Source: Leptodactylus fallax (lineage: Eukaryota; Chordata; Amphibia; Anura; Leptodactylidae). From it: a stretch of 64,000 nucleotides of DNA. The stretch is from contig CAMRHE010000359.1 in NCBI GenBank assembly GCA_947044405.1, positions 62,001 to 126,000 of the forward strand, written 5' to 3'. Each line of letters starts with the position of its first letter. The first letter of the stretch is position 1. The notes under the pieces are model-generated. The model did no database searches. It saw only the letters and a program-made list of their open reading frames with translations, and was not told where the DNA came from. The translations under genes and the position numbers were made by a program. Shown piece after piece: positions 35,048 to 48,649 of this stretch.

Positions 35048-38000
35048 TCAGGTCTTTATAGGCCTGGGATCCCTGAAAGAGAATCCACGGCGTCCAGGCC
35101 GCCATAAAGGATTCCCTTGTATCCCGAAGGGATGCCGTGAGATCCTCCATGTACTGAATATCTTCCACTTTGCGAACCCAGTGGAGGAGGGAGGGGGATT
35201 AGACGATTTCCATAGCGCTGGGATACACGCCCTAGCGGCATTGATCATGTGCCGTAGGGAAGACTTGCGGTAGGTACGCAGGGGGCAGTCCGAGAGGTGT
35301 AGGAGAAAGAAGGCTGGCGTGTTAGGAATGGAAGTTTGGAATATCTGACCTAGCACCCTATGTACTCCCTCCCAGAAGTCTCTCAATATCGAGCACTCCC
35401 AGAAAATATGTAAAAGCGTCCCCTCCTCCGAGCCACAGCGCCAACAAGTGGGAGAGGAGGACGGGAAGAGTCTGTGTAGTTTAGACGGAACATGGTACCA
35501 TCTAGTCAGGATTTTATATCCCGCCTCTTGATATCTGCTAGCCATCGAACTCTTGTGGGTAAACTCAAAAATTCTGGAGCACTGTTGGTCAGAGAAGGTC
35601 ATGGCCAGATCAGCCTCCCATCTGGCCAAGTAGGAAGGTCTGCGGCCCGGAGGAGGGGACACCAGAAGCAAATATAAATCAGAAAGGGAGTGTCTTAGCA
35701 GGCCCCTTCCCATGCAAGTCTCCTCAAACCTCGTGGGCTGTCTGCCATAGCCCGGGGAGTTAGGTAATGAAGAGAGAAAGTGCGTAAGTTGAAAGACCCG
35801 CCATGGGCCAAGCGCCGGAAGGTCCGGTGCGGTGCGTAGTTCCCGGTGAGACATCCATTCACCACCAGAGCGAAAATGTAGGGCCCTCAGTCTGCCCGCC
35901 AATCGCCACTGCCGGAATGGCCCTTGAGATAAACCCGCTATAAAGGCAGGGTTTCCCAGGATGGGAAGTAAAGGTGAAGGGGAGGGGGAGACCCACTCCC
36001 TACAAAAGAGAGACCTACATACCCGGAGAGTGGGACATATGGTAGGGTGGGCTCTCAGGGCCCCGGGGCGTAGTGAGTCTAACCAGGGAAGCGAGTCCAG
36101 GGGGGCGTCAACGAATACGTTTTCCAGGGCTACCCATTGTTTGTAAGGAGCGTGGCGGCACCAGTCTAGCACTCTTTGGAGCATGGAGGCCTCGTAATAC
36201 TTTCGAGGGTCAGGAAGACCCAGTCCACCGCATTGTTTAGGTAACGTGAGAGTAGAGCGCGCCAGCCTAGCACGCCCACCCTGCCACACGAAATTGATTA
36301 GGTCACTATACAATAACTTAAAAAAACCAGGGGGTATGTGGATCGGTAAAGTTTGGAAGAGCTATAGCAGACGGGGCATAATATTCATTTTGTATATAGC
36401 GCAGCGGCCAAACCATGTGTAAGTACCTATGGACCATCTTTTGAGGTCGGATCTAGTAGCCCGCAGGAGGGGGAGGTAATTTTTGTCATAGAGTTCGCCT
36501 AGGTCCTTGGTTATCATAACCCCTAAGTACTTGATAGCTATTCTCGACCATCGGAAGGGGAAGGAAGTCTCCAGAGAGGACTGAATCCCCTGCGGAAGCG
36601 AAACATTGAGGGCCTCAGATTTCTGAAAATTAATTTTAAAGTTAGTAAGATGACAGAACTTGCTAAATTCAGACATTAGTGGGGGGAGGGATTTGGCCGG
36701 ATCCTGCAAGAAGAAGAGGAGATCATCTGCATATGCTGCAATTTTCAGGACTCTACTGCCTACCCTTAGGCCGCCTATGTCCGGGTTAGATCTGACCTTT
36801 CTAAGCAAAGGTTCTAGAGTTAAAACAAAGATTAGGGGGGAGAGGGGACAGCCCTGACGCGTGCCATTCCCTATCGGGAAGGGAGATGAAATAGTTCCGT
36901 TAACTCTCGTAGAGGCTGATGGATTGAAATACAAGGAAGCAATCCAGGATCTCATAATCGGGCCAAGCCCCACATGATCCAGGACCTCAAATAGGTAAGA
37001 CCAGCTCACTCTATCAAATGCTTTTTCAGCATCAGTAGAGAGGAGACAAAGTGGGAGGTCATGGGTTTTGGCATAGTGTATGGCGTTAATTACCTTTACT
37101 GTATTGTCCCTAGCCTCACGTGTGGGGATAAAACCTACTTGATCGGACTGTACTAGATCAGGCAATAGAGAGGCCAGTCTAGAGGCTAACACCTTAGAAA
37201 AGATTTTTAAGTCAACATTAAGGAGTGATATTGGTCTATAACTGGCACATATCGCAGGGTCTTTACCCTCCTTATGTATTACCGCTATATGAGCCCTAGT
37301 CATGTCCGGGGGGAGAGTCGCACCTGCCGACAGAGAATTTAAGGCACGCACCAGGGGGACCCAACAACTCTAACGAGTATTTTTTATAGTAAGAGGCTGG
37401 GAAGCCATCGGGGCCCGGGGCCTTACTAGGTTGCATTGTCTGAAGCGCCTGAGCTAATTCCTCCTTAGTTATAGGTGAGTCAAGAACAGTTCGGGCCTCC
37501 GCCGGGAGTTTAGGCATTCCGGAGTCTGCTATATACTGTTTCAGAGCAGAGGCCAGGGAGGGGCCAATCGACTCTGGGGGACATGGCGGTAGGTTGTAGA
37601 GGTTACGATAAAACCCAGCGAACTCTTCTGCAATACAGTGTGGGTCAGTATGGCGCCTTCCCATCGAATCAGTGATTGAGGGGATATAGTTGCGTGTCTT
37701 TTGTTCCCTAAGGGACCTGGCAAGCGTGCGGCTACATCTATTTCCAAATTCATAGAAGTGGCGCCGTCCTCTAGCCAGGAGATATTTTGTACGTATATCT
37801 AGGCGTTCTCGTAATTTTTTACGAGCTACTAAAAGGGCTGACTGGGTATCTATAGCGTGAGTGCGCTTGTGGGTCTGCTCGAGGAAAACCACGTCGGCAA
37901 TCAGAGCGGCTATCTCTCGAGACCTCTCCTTTTTGATGCGGGACCCATGCTGTACCAGCACCCCCCTAACCACACATTTGTGGGCGGCCCATAGTGTCAG

Positions 38001-38849
38001 GGGAGACACTTCCGCTGTATCATTCTCCTGGAAGTAGTTAGCCAGGGCAGAGGAGACAGCCTGAGATGTGGGGATGTCCTGGAGCAGCGACTCATTGAGA
38101 CGCCATTGCCAGGCTCGGGGCCTCGTGGCGGGGAATGTCAGGACAGCATGGACCATCGCATGGTCCGCAAAAGTGATAGGTTGAATCTCAGCTCCGTTTA
38201 TTAAAGGAACGTCTGCGTGTCTAATGAAGAAATAATTCAATCTCGAGTAAACATCTCTAGCATGTGAATAAAAGGTATAGTCTCTCGCGTCAGGGTGGAC
38301 CGTGCGCCAGAGGTCTATCAACTGATGAGAAAACAGCAGTCGACGGATACGTCGGAGGACCTGCTTAGGTATGTAGGACGAGCCTCTGGAGATATCTACC
38401 GAAGGGTCCAGGGCTACATTGAAATCTCCTCCCACTAAAAGAGTGCCCTCCGCAAAATCGGCCAGCTTAGCCAGAATGCCTTCTAAGGCGGCCGCCTGGT
38501 TAGAGTTGGGAAGGTAGACATTGGCTAGAGTAAACAAAGAGCCTGCTAATTCCCCCTTTACAAACAGTAATCTACCAGAATCATCACGCAAGGCTGCCTT
38601 ATACTTCCAGGGAACAGAACGTGCGATAAGAATGCTCACCCCCCTGGACTTGGACTCCGGAAAACAGCTATGGTATACGTCTGGGTATCTTGGGGAGGAA
38701 AAGGTAGGGACCGCCCCCTCTCGAAAGTGAGTCTCCTGGATAAAGGCCACCTGGACCCTCCTACTCCAAAGAAGGCGGAGAAGGGATGATCTCTTCTCGG
38801 GAGTGTTAAGACCGTTAGCGTTGATGGAGGAGAACACCAGAGAATCCAT
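35048..38849 (-). pseudogene. L1 ORF2 (APE endonuclease + reverse transcriptase), two lesions
   Basis: It begins at MDSLVFSSINANGLNTPEKR (ATG at 38,849). APE-type endonuclease motifs: SINANGLN, FIQETHF, VGGDFNVALD, ITFADHAMV. RT motifs: SYRPISLLNVDLKIF, DAEKAFDRVSW, GTRQGCPLSPLIF and the catalytic AAYADDLLFF. The C-terminal zinc-knuckle-like CWRCGSEEGTLLHIFWEC is typical of the L1 group. The total span of about 1,267 codons suits L1 ORF2. An extra base in a G run on + (37,354-37,358) shifts the frame before the RT domain. A TAG at 36,364-36,362 interrupts LPRLL-LFQTLP, where a tyrosine codon is expected. Otherwise it is open throughout. Confidence 0.95.
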
Positions 38850-39698
38850 GGCGAAGGGCCGGGGTCCTGCAAGGAGAAGAGACAAAAACAAACAGACAAC
38901 GCACACAAGACCACAAGACTCACAGAGAGGAAAGAGAGAAAAAAAAAAAAAGGGGGGAAAGAGGGAGCACAAAGGAAGGGACCAAAAAAAAAAAAATTAA
39001 TTACACTCAAGGCTACACCAAGAGCGGTAAACACAAAACAGTGGGTTAACCCACTTAGGCAGGTCTCAGGAGCACACCGCAGTATACGCCCAGAGAGCTG
39101 CTAAGCTAAACTATCGGGGGAAAAGTAAAAACTCAAATCTAGTTGCCACCCTTTCCCCGAGCATTAGAATGGAAAATGTAACCGAGACCTTTCTACTAAG
39201 GGTGGAGAGAAAAGGGGGGCTGAACCCTCAAAAAATAGTAATCCCAACAGATCAAACGGGGGGGGAGACCCCCTATGAGGGTATGTCTTACAACTGGGTA
39301 GGGGGAGCCAAGGCACACGAAGCTCAACAGCTAAGGAAGGGAGGTGGGGAAGTACTTTTAGATTAAAGTCTCCAGCCGCCCTCTGTTGTATGGAGAACCC
39401 TTATACACCCCCGAAGGGGAGATAAGACTAGAGACCCGCAAGGTGCCCCTTATCCCCTAAAGCACACCACGGGACCTACCAGTCATTAACCGATATGTAA
39501 GTTAAAGGGGAACACCCTAGAAAAATACAGCACAATTTTGTATTATGAACCCTTATACACCCCCCACGAGGAGATAAAACTAGAGACCCGCAAGGTGCCC
39601 CCTCTCGCCTAAAGCACATCAAGGGGCCTACCATTCATTAACCAATATGGGAGTTAAAGGGGAACATCCTAGAAAAAAAAAAAAAAAAACATCACATT
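38850..39698 (-). other. L1 inter-ORF region with a 150-bp tandem duplication
   Basis: This is the non-coding stretch between ORF1 and ORF2. Two direct copies, about 39,397-39,530 and 39,546-39,680, share AACCCTTATACACCCCC, GACTAGAGACCCGCAAGGTG (or the AACTAG variant), CATTAACC and GTTAAAGGGGAACA. Each ends in an A-rich run. The segment nearest ORF2 (38,880-39,000) is very purine-rich on +. Confidence 0.8.
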
Positions 39699-41327
39699 TC
39701 AAGTAGACCTCCGCCAGACACCCTCCCCTCGGGGTCGTCTCCGAGACAGGGCAGAGGAAGGCGGGCGCTCCCCCGGAGGCACAGGTGGCAGTGGATAGAC
39801 CAGCCAGTCAGGGAGGGAGAGCTCAGGCAGATCCAGAAATTTCGCCAGCAAAGTCTCTTGTTCCGGAGAGTGAAGTGCAAAGGTAGCTCCGTTGCGACGG
39901 ATTTGGACATGGAAAGGGTGACCCCATTTATATGTGGCCCCAGAGTCCAGGATAGCTTGTAGGGTTGGTTTAAGGATTCTGCGCATGGCTAGGGTACGTC
40001 GGGAAACATCCGGTAATAGATGCACCTGGGTGTCCATAAATGGGACCGGGCCACCACGCCAGGCCTCTTGAAGAATATCTTCCTTTTCCCTGAAGAAATG
40101 GACTCTGCAAAGAACATCCCTGGGCTCCGTGGTGTCCTTAAGCCTAGGACCCAACACTCGATGGACTCTGTCAATGGTGATCTCCGAATCCGGAGGACGA
40201 GACAGGACTGTGTTAAAAATCAAGGTCACGGCAGAATGGAGCTCCGAGGGGGGAAGACTTTCAGGGATACCCCTCAGTTTGACATTATTTCGACGACCTC
40301 TATTTTCTTGGTCATCGACCTGAAGAAGGATGGATCTGTTGAGGTCTCTTTGCATAGACTGGAAATTTTCTACGGCAGTGAGGCGCTGATCCAGCGAAGC
40401 CGCCCGCTGTTGTTGAGTAGAGACTTGTGTAGATAGAGTCTGTAGTTCCATTTTAAACTCAGACATGACTTTCTCTTGTTTTTCCTCGACTCTGCGGACC
40501 ATAGCTTCCAGGTCCAATTTAGTAGGCATATTGCTAAGAAGGTTCCAGATGTCCGATAGTTTAGGACGCTTTCGGCGGTGGGAGAGTGAGGCTGCATCCC
40601 TCCCAGAGAAGTCAGATGAGTCAGAGGAAGCTGGAGAGTGAGGGGCTATCAGGGTGCCAGAGAGGTCAGGTTTCAGACCCTCACGTTGGTCTAAGACACC
40701 AGGGGCCCCGGGCCCCGTCCGTGGGTCTGCTTCGTTGTGGGATGCTCTAGTTGCTCCTGTTGTCAGCGGGATACCGCCAGGAGAGGGCCTGGCCATATGA
40801 GGATCCGTTGTCAGAGGAACATCTGGGGTCTCTGCAGGATGTATTATATTCTGAGAGGTCATAGGCTGATAGGGCAGTGACCCTGATTGTATTATAGAAG
40901 GCATGGGAGAGTGAGACTGCAAGCTTGCACCAGATCCAGCTGGGCCAGGTATTCCATTAAAGGAGGGAGTTTGCAGGAGCTCAGGGGTTAACAGGTCCTC
41001 AGTGAGAGGTGAGGATTGGAGTGTTGGGACACTGCTGGGGCCGCCATTTTGGGAGCGGGGGGGGAGGGGGACTGGTACCTGCCGGGTGAACGCTGAAATC
41101 TTCCCCGTTGGCGGCTGGGAAGGCAGCAGAGAGGAGAGCTGCGTGTCAGGCTTCTCCTGTGAGCCTGAAAGGTCCGCTGGACTTTGAGGAAGCGCCGCTA
41201 GCTGCGCAGAGGCAGTGGAAGCGCGCGCCGGCGCCATTTTGGAGGAAGGAGTGGAGAGCAGGTAACGGGCAATGTGCGGCTCCGTTAGAGAGGAGGAGGT
41301 CCCCCTGCGTCCTGGTCGCTTCACCAT
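39699..41327 (-). CDS. L1 ORF1 protein, intact
   Basis: RNA-binding ORF1p of the L1 group. The start chosen is the methionine at 41,327 (MVKRPGRRGTSSSLTEPHIA); an in-frame ATG at 41,414 also exists within the 5' leader. The N-terminal about 270 residues are Ser/Pro-rich and low in complexity. Then come a coiled-coil-like segment (LEAMVRRVEEKQEKVMSEFK), an RRM-type block (RGRRNNVKLRGIPESL ... ITIDRVHRVLGPR) and the C-terminal domain. This arrangement is that of L1 ORF1p (the former transposase_22 domain). It is uninterrupted to its stop at 39,699-39,701. The element needs ORF1p as a chaperone for its own RNA. Confidence 0.93.
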   Translation of the reverse strand: MVKRPGRRGTSSSLTEPHIARYLLSTPSSKMAPARASTASAQLAALPQSPADLSGSQEKPDTQLSSLLPSQPPTGKISAFTRQVPVPLPPRSQNGGPSSVPTLQSSPLTEDLLTPELLQTPSFNGIPGPAGSGASLQSHSPMPSIIQSGSLPYQPMTSQNIIHPAETPDVPLTTDPHMARPSPGGIPLTTGATRASHNEADPRTGPGAPGVLDQREGLKPDLSGTLIAPHSPASSDSSDFSGRDAASLSHRRKRPKLSDIWNLLSNMPTKLDLEAMVRRVEEKQEKVMSEFKMELQTLSTQVSTQQQRAASLDQRLTAVENFQSMQRDLNRSILLQVDDQENRGRRNNVKLRGIPESLPPSELHSAVTLIFNTVLSRPPDSEITIDRVHRVLGPRLKDTTEPRDVLCRVHFFREKEDILQEAWRGGPVPFMDTQVHLLPDVSRRTLAMRRILKPTLQAILDSGATYKWGHPFHVQIRRNGATFALHSPEQETLLAKFLDLPELSLPDWLVYPLPPVPPGERPPSSALSRRRPRGEGVWRRST

Positions 41328-41488
41328 TGCGGGTAAGCCGTCCAGAGCCGCTTTTTGGGTTAATTTTCCCCCTAGGTGGTGGTAGGTAGCGCTCGGGGTC
41401 CGGGAGCTCTGCAAGAGTGCGACTTCACGGTAGCATGTTCAGGCCACGCCCCCTTTAGACACTTCTGTCTAACTTAACTCCACCTTTA

Positions 41489-41836
41489 GGCTGGGGCCCC
41501 ACGTGGTGTAAACGCCACGGAAAAAAAGTGGCATATTACAGTCGCTGCAAAGTGGATGGGATTCTAGCGAACCCCATCCACACATTGCGGAAAAATATGT
41601 ACAGCAGACACGCTGCGATTTCCATAACCATTGCAGCTTTGGAAATTGCAGCATGTCAATTATACCTACGGAAATGCTGGCGGTTTCCCTATACATATAA
41701 TGGAAGCAGAAAGTCCGCAGAGGAAACCTTTGCAGACTTTCTGTGAAAAGCGCTGCGGGAAAAACTGGGATGCATTGCTGACACATTTTTTCCCGCAATG
41801 CTTTTTTGCTGAGGCCCTCTACGTGGGGACTTAGCC
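41489..41836. mobile_element. TTAA-type foldback MITE (long subtype)
   Basis: A 348-bp element with ends GGCTGGGGCCCCACGTGGTG and inverted GGCTAAGTCCCCACGTAGAG, and TTTA / ATAG flanks. The interior carries 'gcagcatgtcaattatacct', the unoccupied equivalent of the Tc1 insertion site at 43,098. Confidence 0.75.
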
Positions 41837-41840
41837 ATAG

Positions 41841-42172
41841 CTTTGGCCCCACATAGCAAAACGCATCAGTTTGCGAAAATGCTCCGTTTTACAGTACTTG
41901 CAAAGTGGATGGGATTTTGGCTAATCCCACCCTTACATTGCAGAAAGAGATTAGCAACGGAAAAGCTGCATTTTCAAAAAACGCCTGCGTTTTTGAAAAT
42001 TGCAGTATGTCAATTATACCTGCAAAAACTTTGGCATTTTCTGTATAGGTAAAATAGGGGCAGAAAGTCTGCAGAGACAAACTCTGCAAAAATGCAATGA
42101 AAAACGCTGCAATGTATTTCTGTCGCATTTTTTTTGTGTGTTTTTTTTTGCTGCATCTGGCTACATGCATCC
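41841..42172. mobile_element. TTAA-type MITE (long subtype, degraded right end)
   Basis: It starts TTTGGCCCCACATAGCAAAA immediately after the preceding copy and has the same interior order (ATGGGATTTTGGCTAATCCC, GCAGTATGTCAATTATACCT, GCAGAGACAAACTCTGC). The right terminus is eroded. Confidence 0.6.
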
Positions 42173-43099
42173 AAAATTTTATCACAATAAGACACATATT
42201 GTTGCATTATCCACCACGCCACATTTTCGCTAAGCTACACCAGTTCGTCCACATACAATTGATAAGTGCTGAGTGTGTCAGAAACATTTGTTCTTTGTCA
42301 CACATTCGTTTAAAAAAATGTTTAAAACAAGATGCAAAGATAATCCTAAATTCTGGCACCGCCAAAGTAGAAAATGTGGACAATTTCAAATATATTGAGC
42401 AGAATCCTAAAAATATCAATTCATTTACGGGAAATGTTTGAACTTGGACGGCTGCATTTTTCACATTCCAAATAGCACATTCATTCAGAGAAATGGCTTA
42501 GATTTTTTAGAACACAGGGGAATCTAGTTTTGTACATGTAAGATTTCACACCAAAGACAGTATTGCCAAAAAGATGGTTTATATGCTTAACACATTCCAA
42601 CATAATCTGAGTAAGCCCCTTGCAAACGATCATATGACTGGTCAGTGTGCTATCTGGGCTTTTCTCGGATTGCATACTGACCCATTCATTTCTATGGGCC
42701 CATACACATAACCGTGAATTACACGATCACGTGTGCGGGCCAACAGCCTGGCCCGCAAAATATGGAACAGATCCTATTCCTGTCCGATTTTGTGGCCCTG
42801 CTTTCGCGGCTCCTATTCATTGAATGAAAGGGGACGCGGTAGCACGGGCGGCACACGGGTGACATCTGTGTGTTGCCCGCGTGCCGCCCATGCCGTTCAT
42901 TCACGGCCGCCAGTTAGCACACGGTGTGCAACCGGCCTTGATGTAAGTAAGGACATTTTAGGCCAGGGCCCCACGTGATGTAAACGCCGCAGCAAAAAAT
43001 GCGGCGTTTTAGTCCCTGCAAAGTGGCGAATCCCATCCACATATTACGGAAAAATACGCACAAACAGTTGTGGTTTTGGAAATCGCAGCATGTCAATTA

Positions 43100-44734
<1,635 letters not shown>

Positions 44735-44874
44735 TATACCTATAGGAAAAACTGCCGACATTTCCATAGGTATAATGGAAGCAGAAAACGCTGTGGGAAA
44801 AACCGTGGTGTGTTGCCGCTGCGGTTTTTCCAACAGAGCTTTTTTGCTGTGGCCCACTATGTGGGGCCTTAGCC

Positions 44875-45115
44875 TTACAGTACCTACTAAGTGGATGAGA
44901 TTTTGGCTAATCCTATCCACACATTGCAGAAAAATATCCGTAGCAGATATGCTGTCATTTCAAAAACTTGCGCCTTTTTGTAAATCGCAGCATGTCAATT
45001 GTACCTATGGAAATGCTGGCGTTTTCTGTATTGATATAAAAGGGTACAGAAAGTCCACAGTGGAAAACTCTGCGGACTTTCTGTGAAAAGTGCTGCGGAA
45101 AAATGTGATGCGTTT
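44875..45115. mobile_element. TTAA-type MITE fragment (left end missing)
   Basis: The long-subtype interior continues directly after the previous copy: GGCTAATCCTATCCACACAT, GCAGCATGTCAATTGTACCT, ATGGAAATGCTGGCG and CTCTGCGGACTTTCTGTGAA. The terminal repeats are absent or unrecognisable. Confidence 0.55.
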
Positions 45116-48100
45116 ACACGCGTTTTCAAATGAAGTTTATGAAGCCAATACTGGGTGTGGACCTTTGCAGAAGTCTAAGAATATAGGACAGGTGCTACTC
45201 ATCCACTTTTTTTTTCCACTCCTGGTTCTGTCATCAAAAACCACATCTGAAAACCTGAACATGTAAACACACCCTTACTCAGAATGATGACTGGGCCAAA
45301 TATTTGTAGGAATGTTCTACTGTTGATAATTGGCCATTGTAAATGTGCTGGCCTTGTTTAAGCAGGGATGTGTTGCCAACAATGAAACTGTATGAGAGAC
45401 GACAATAGGGCACATTTATTAAGCCACTTGTGCCCTTTTTTTGGCGTAAATTGCACCTTTTTGTGGTCTTTTTCTGCCCTGCGCTTCATTTATAAAGCAT
45501 TTGCGCCTTTTTTTCCAGATGTGATGCTGCTCTCACCACTTTTGCTTTTTGTCAAGAAAAGGGGCATGGCCTAAATGGAGACCTTTTCACGCTGTATGAT
45601 TTTTAAAGGGGCAAAAAAAGGCGCAAATGCACTCCTGTACATGGGCAACGTCAGACTGCCTTTAAAAAGGGGCAATTGTACCTTTTTTAACAAAAAAGGG
45701 GCAAAGTACACATAGTTTATAAAGGCTTCTAAACGCGTGGGTAACATTTAACAAGGAGGTGCGCCGACATCATAAATAGACGCAACAGTAAAACTAGTCT
45801 AAAAAAAAGAGCACCTGCGAAAAATATGACCAAAGAAGGGACAGATGATAAATAACCTCCAGTGTGTTTTGTTGTCAATCAGTGCTCATGTTCTCCATGC
45901 ATTGGACCGTGTAATAGGAACTTTAGGCTAGTTTTACATGTTTTTGCATCTGAATTATGGCAGCAAGGCCAGCTATATAGAAGTAGCTTTGCATCAGTTA
46001 CTTCTGTTGACCTGGAGCACTGGTTTGCTGGTGTTCTAAAAAAGTCATGCTTAAACAGTTCATTGAATGGATTGAAATCAGGACTGTATGGTGCACCTGC
46101 ACTACGGCCTATGGTATGGTACAGAATGGAAGGACTTGCATCCAAACAGGGGAGGCAGAGTCTAGGACATAGATCAGTCATAATAGATGGACTAGCATCC
46201 ATAGGCTTACAGACATGACTCTGGCCTCTGACACAGACACAACTCAGATATACATGCAGATGGATAGCATCCAAAACGACAGATCACGAACAGGTAACTA
46301 AGACATTGCATTGTATGGCTACAAAAGCAGAATATTATACACACAGGCAGACAGAGATTGGAAGAAGGAATCTTAGCAGGTGAACAAACTAATCCTTAAA
46401 GAAACAGGAGCACTCTTACAGAGGTAGCCAGGCATCTAGGTCTGCTAGAAAGGCAGTTCGCTGGAAAGGACAAACCGCTGGCAATACAAGAAGAATCCAA
46501 TGAATTTCCAGACAGAAAAGTGTAACAAAATAAGATCAAATGCATTATATATATTGGAGAAATAGTTACACACTGTCACTGTATTATTTTAATCTACTCT
46601 AATGCACTTATGACATTTGAAGGAAATCTGTCACCAGGTTTGGGGCCCCTAAACCAGCAGCGTGTCCTTATGCTGATGAGTCTCAGGGTCCCAAACCTGG
46701 TGACCGCTGTTCTGTTCACCACTCTGTTTGCCCATTTTCATAATTTTTATTCTGCTGAAAAAAAAGTCATGAATTATCTCCGGCAGGTAACATCACATTG
46801 CCTGCGCACCCATGGAGTTTCCAGACACAAGTCAAACACAGTGCTGGATGAGACCCGGTTCACCAGTATGGGGCCCTGAACCCCAGCAGCAAACCAAAAA
46901 GGTGAAGATCATGTCCTTTAAGCATGATCCAATGTTTCTGTAGCGTGAATCAATCACAGTGTAGAGGCTTTTCTCTTAGGAATAATTGATCCCTAATGCC
47001 CTGTCATCCTCTGCACTGCATTGTATATGATGATGAAATATACCATACATCAGTGCATTTGTCATTAATTACTCATAGACTATTTAGTTATAAATAATGA
47101 CTTTCATGTGATAAAAATGTATGGAACACATGGATAAAGTTATCAGTATCATAGACCACGATAAGATTTATAACATCGATGCTTCTTGAATTCTGCACTG
47201 TGATATGTCTCATGGTTTTTTTTTTTGTATTTTTGCCTTTGTTATTTTGAGATTTACTGTTCTCCACATTCTTCAATAATTAATATCATATGATCCCGCA
47301 TAATTCCTTTGCTGTCAGGTAATTGCTCACACTCGCTGGGAAAAAAATGTGCACTTGGCATTTAGAACGACTTTTTTTTTTTTTTTTTACCTATATCTAG
47401 CTGAAGTGTTCTCTAAAAGTCTATGTTGATCGGTTTACCCATCTATTAGTGCAGTGGGCCTATCTTGGCCTTCAGAACCTGTATGCAGCAATTTGTGCTG
47501 GCATACATATATCAAAGGTTTCAAGAATACATGCAACCAAACACCATTGTTTTACCTCCATTAAACACTTGTATAATCATGCGATTATTGGCATGGCATG
47601 TGGGCAGGTTTTCATCTGCTTGCGGGTGTAGCTATGTTAGAATACAGCCTTTGCAGCCACACAGGATGGACACACTGCAGAATTACTAAAGGGGTTAACC
47701 GCTAGGGGGATTGTGGTGACCAACCCACTGCGATTACTAACCCTACAGGCCCTGGCTTGAGTCTACACTAATGCTCTGGCATTGTAGTATTTAGCCACAA
47801 TGGAACAGGAAGGATGGGTGTGAACCAGGCGTAGATGTGGCCAGCCTCAAGCTAAAGGAATCTAATAGGGTTTTCTCATCTCAGGCTTTTAGCTGTCCTC
47901 CTGTCTTATCTCTTCTCCACTTCCTGGTCTTCAGCTCATTCTTGCACAGAGCTCCTGCTTGATGTAAGCAGCACTGTTATCTCTGGATTTACATAGACAG
48001 ATAGGTTTCTTGAGCAGTGCTCCTGTTATCAGTGCTCAAACCTGAAAGTAGCGTTCAGAGAAAGGGAGAGAAGAGAATATGTTTAGACGGAAGCAGGGGA

Positions 48101-48121
48101 ATGAGTTATCATTCCATCCTG
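45116..48121. other. Intergenic; minor repeats only
   Basis: No gene is recognised. At 45,400-45,850 there is low-complexity repeat DNA rich in 'ttttgcgccttttt' / 'aaaaaggggcaaa' complementary blocks, probably one foldback repeat. At 46,605-46,921 another repeat has CACCAGGTTTGGGGCCC mirrored by GGGTCCCAAACCTGGTG. A poly(T) run lies at 47,371-47,389. Confidence 0.5.
46605..46921. repeat. Palindromic interspersed repeat
   Basis: It opens TTTGAAGGAAATCTGTCACC and closes ATGTCCTTTAAG. The inner arms 46,631-46,648 and 46,686-46,703 are inverted copies with one mismatch. Non-coding; probably a small non-autonomous DNA element. Confidence 0.5.
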
Positions 48122-48123
48122 TT

Positions 48124-48540
48124 TAAAGAGGACCTTTCACGTCCTCATCGTTGTGCGGTATTATATACCGCTAGAAAGCTGACAGGCTGAATTCAGCGCA
48201 TTGTCGGCTTTCCCAGTATGCACCCAGTATATCTTCCCACTGTCAGAAGGCGGCCTTACCGCCTAACGTCATTGCAGGGCTGTGAGGAACGCCCACCCTG
48301 ACAGTACTTTTCCATAGGCTTGTACTGTCAGGGGAAGGGGTGTTCATCACAGCCCAGTGATGACACTAGGCTATAAGGCCCGCCCTTCTGACAGTGGGGA
48401 GATATCTGAGCTGAAAAGAACGGCATCAATATCTCCAGCACCAGGGCGCATACTAGGAAGGCTGAATTCAGCACAATGTCTGCTTTCTAGTGGTATATAA
48501 TACCGCACATCGATGAAGGCATGAAAGGTAGTCTTTAATA
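48124..48540. mobile_element. Foldback MITE (AAAGAGGACCTTTCA ends)
   Basis: The ends AAAGAGGACCTTTCACG and inverted AAAGACTACCTTTCATG, then GCGGTATTATATACC / GGTATATAATACCGC and GAAAGCTGACAGGCTGAATT-type arms, show a long imperfect inverted repeat of about 415 bp. It has no ORF of note. Confidence 0.78.
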
Positions 48541-48649
48541 GGTCTATAACCTAAGCAACCAGCTGTAAACACTGAGGAGGAATTTTTAGCAGTATCTGAC
48601 AAACGGATAGATAAAGCAATGTACTTGGTAGAAAACTTCAGTTAGCTTA

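Larger units (their letters stand above)
34657..41452 (-). mobile_element. L1-clade LINE, essentially full length (6.8 kb)
   Basis: A minus-strand non-LTR retrotransposon with 5' UTR, ORF1, ORF2, 3' UTR and a poly(A) tail (the T run from 34,657). AATAAA is read just before the tail. It is flanked by a 14-bp target-site duplication, CTTTAGACACTTCT, at 34,643-34,656 and 41,453-41,466. Poly(A) plus a long TSD shows L1-type target-primed integration. The few lesions (one frameshift and one nonsense codon in ORF2) indicate youth. Confidence 0.96.

Noticed and set aside
40020..41389. Plus-strand open frames opposite L1 ORF1
   Set aside because: Shadows of the GC-rich ORF1 coding strand; codon pattern and domains support only the minus strand.
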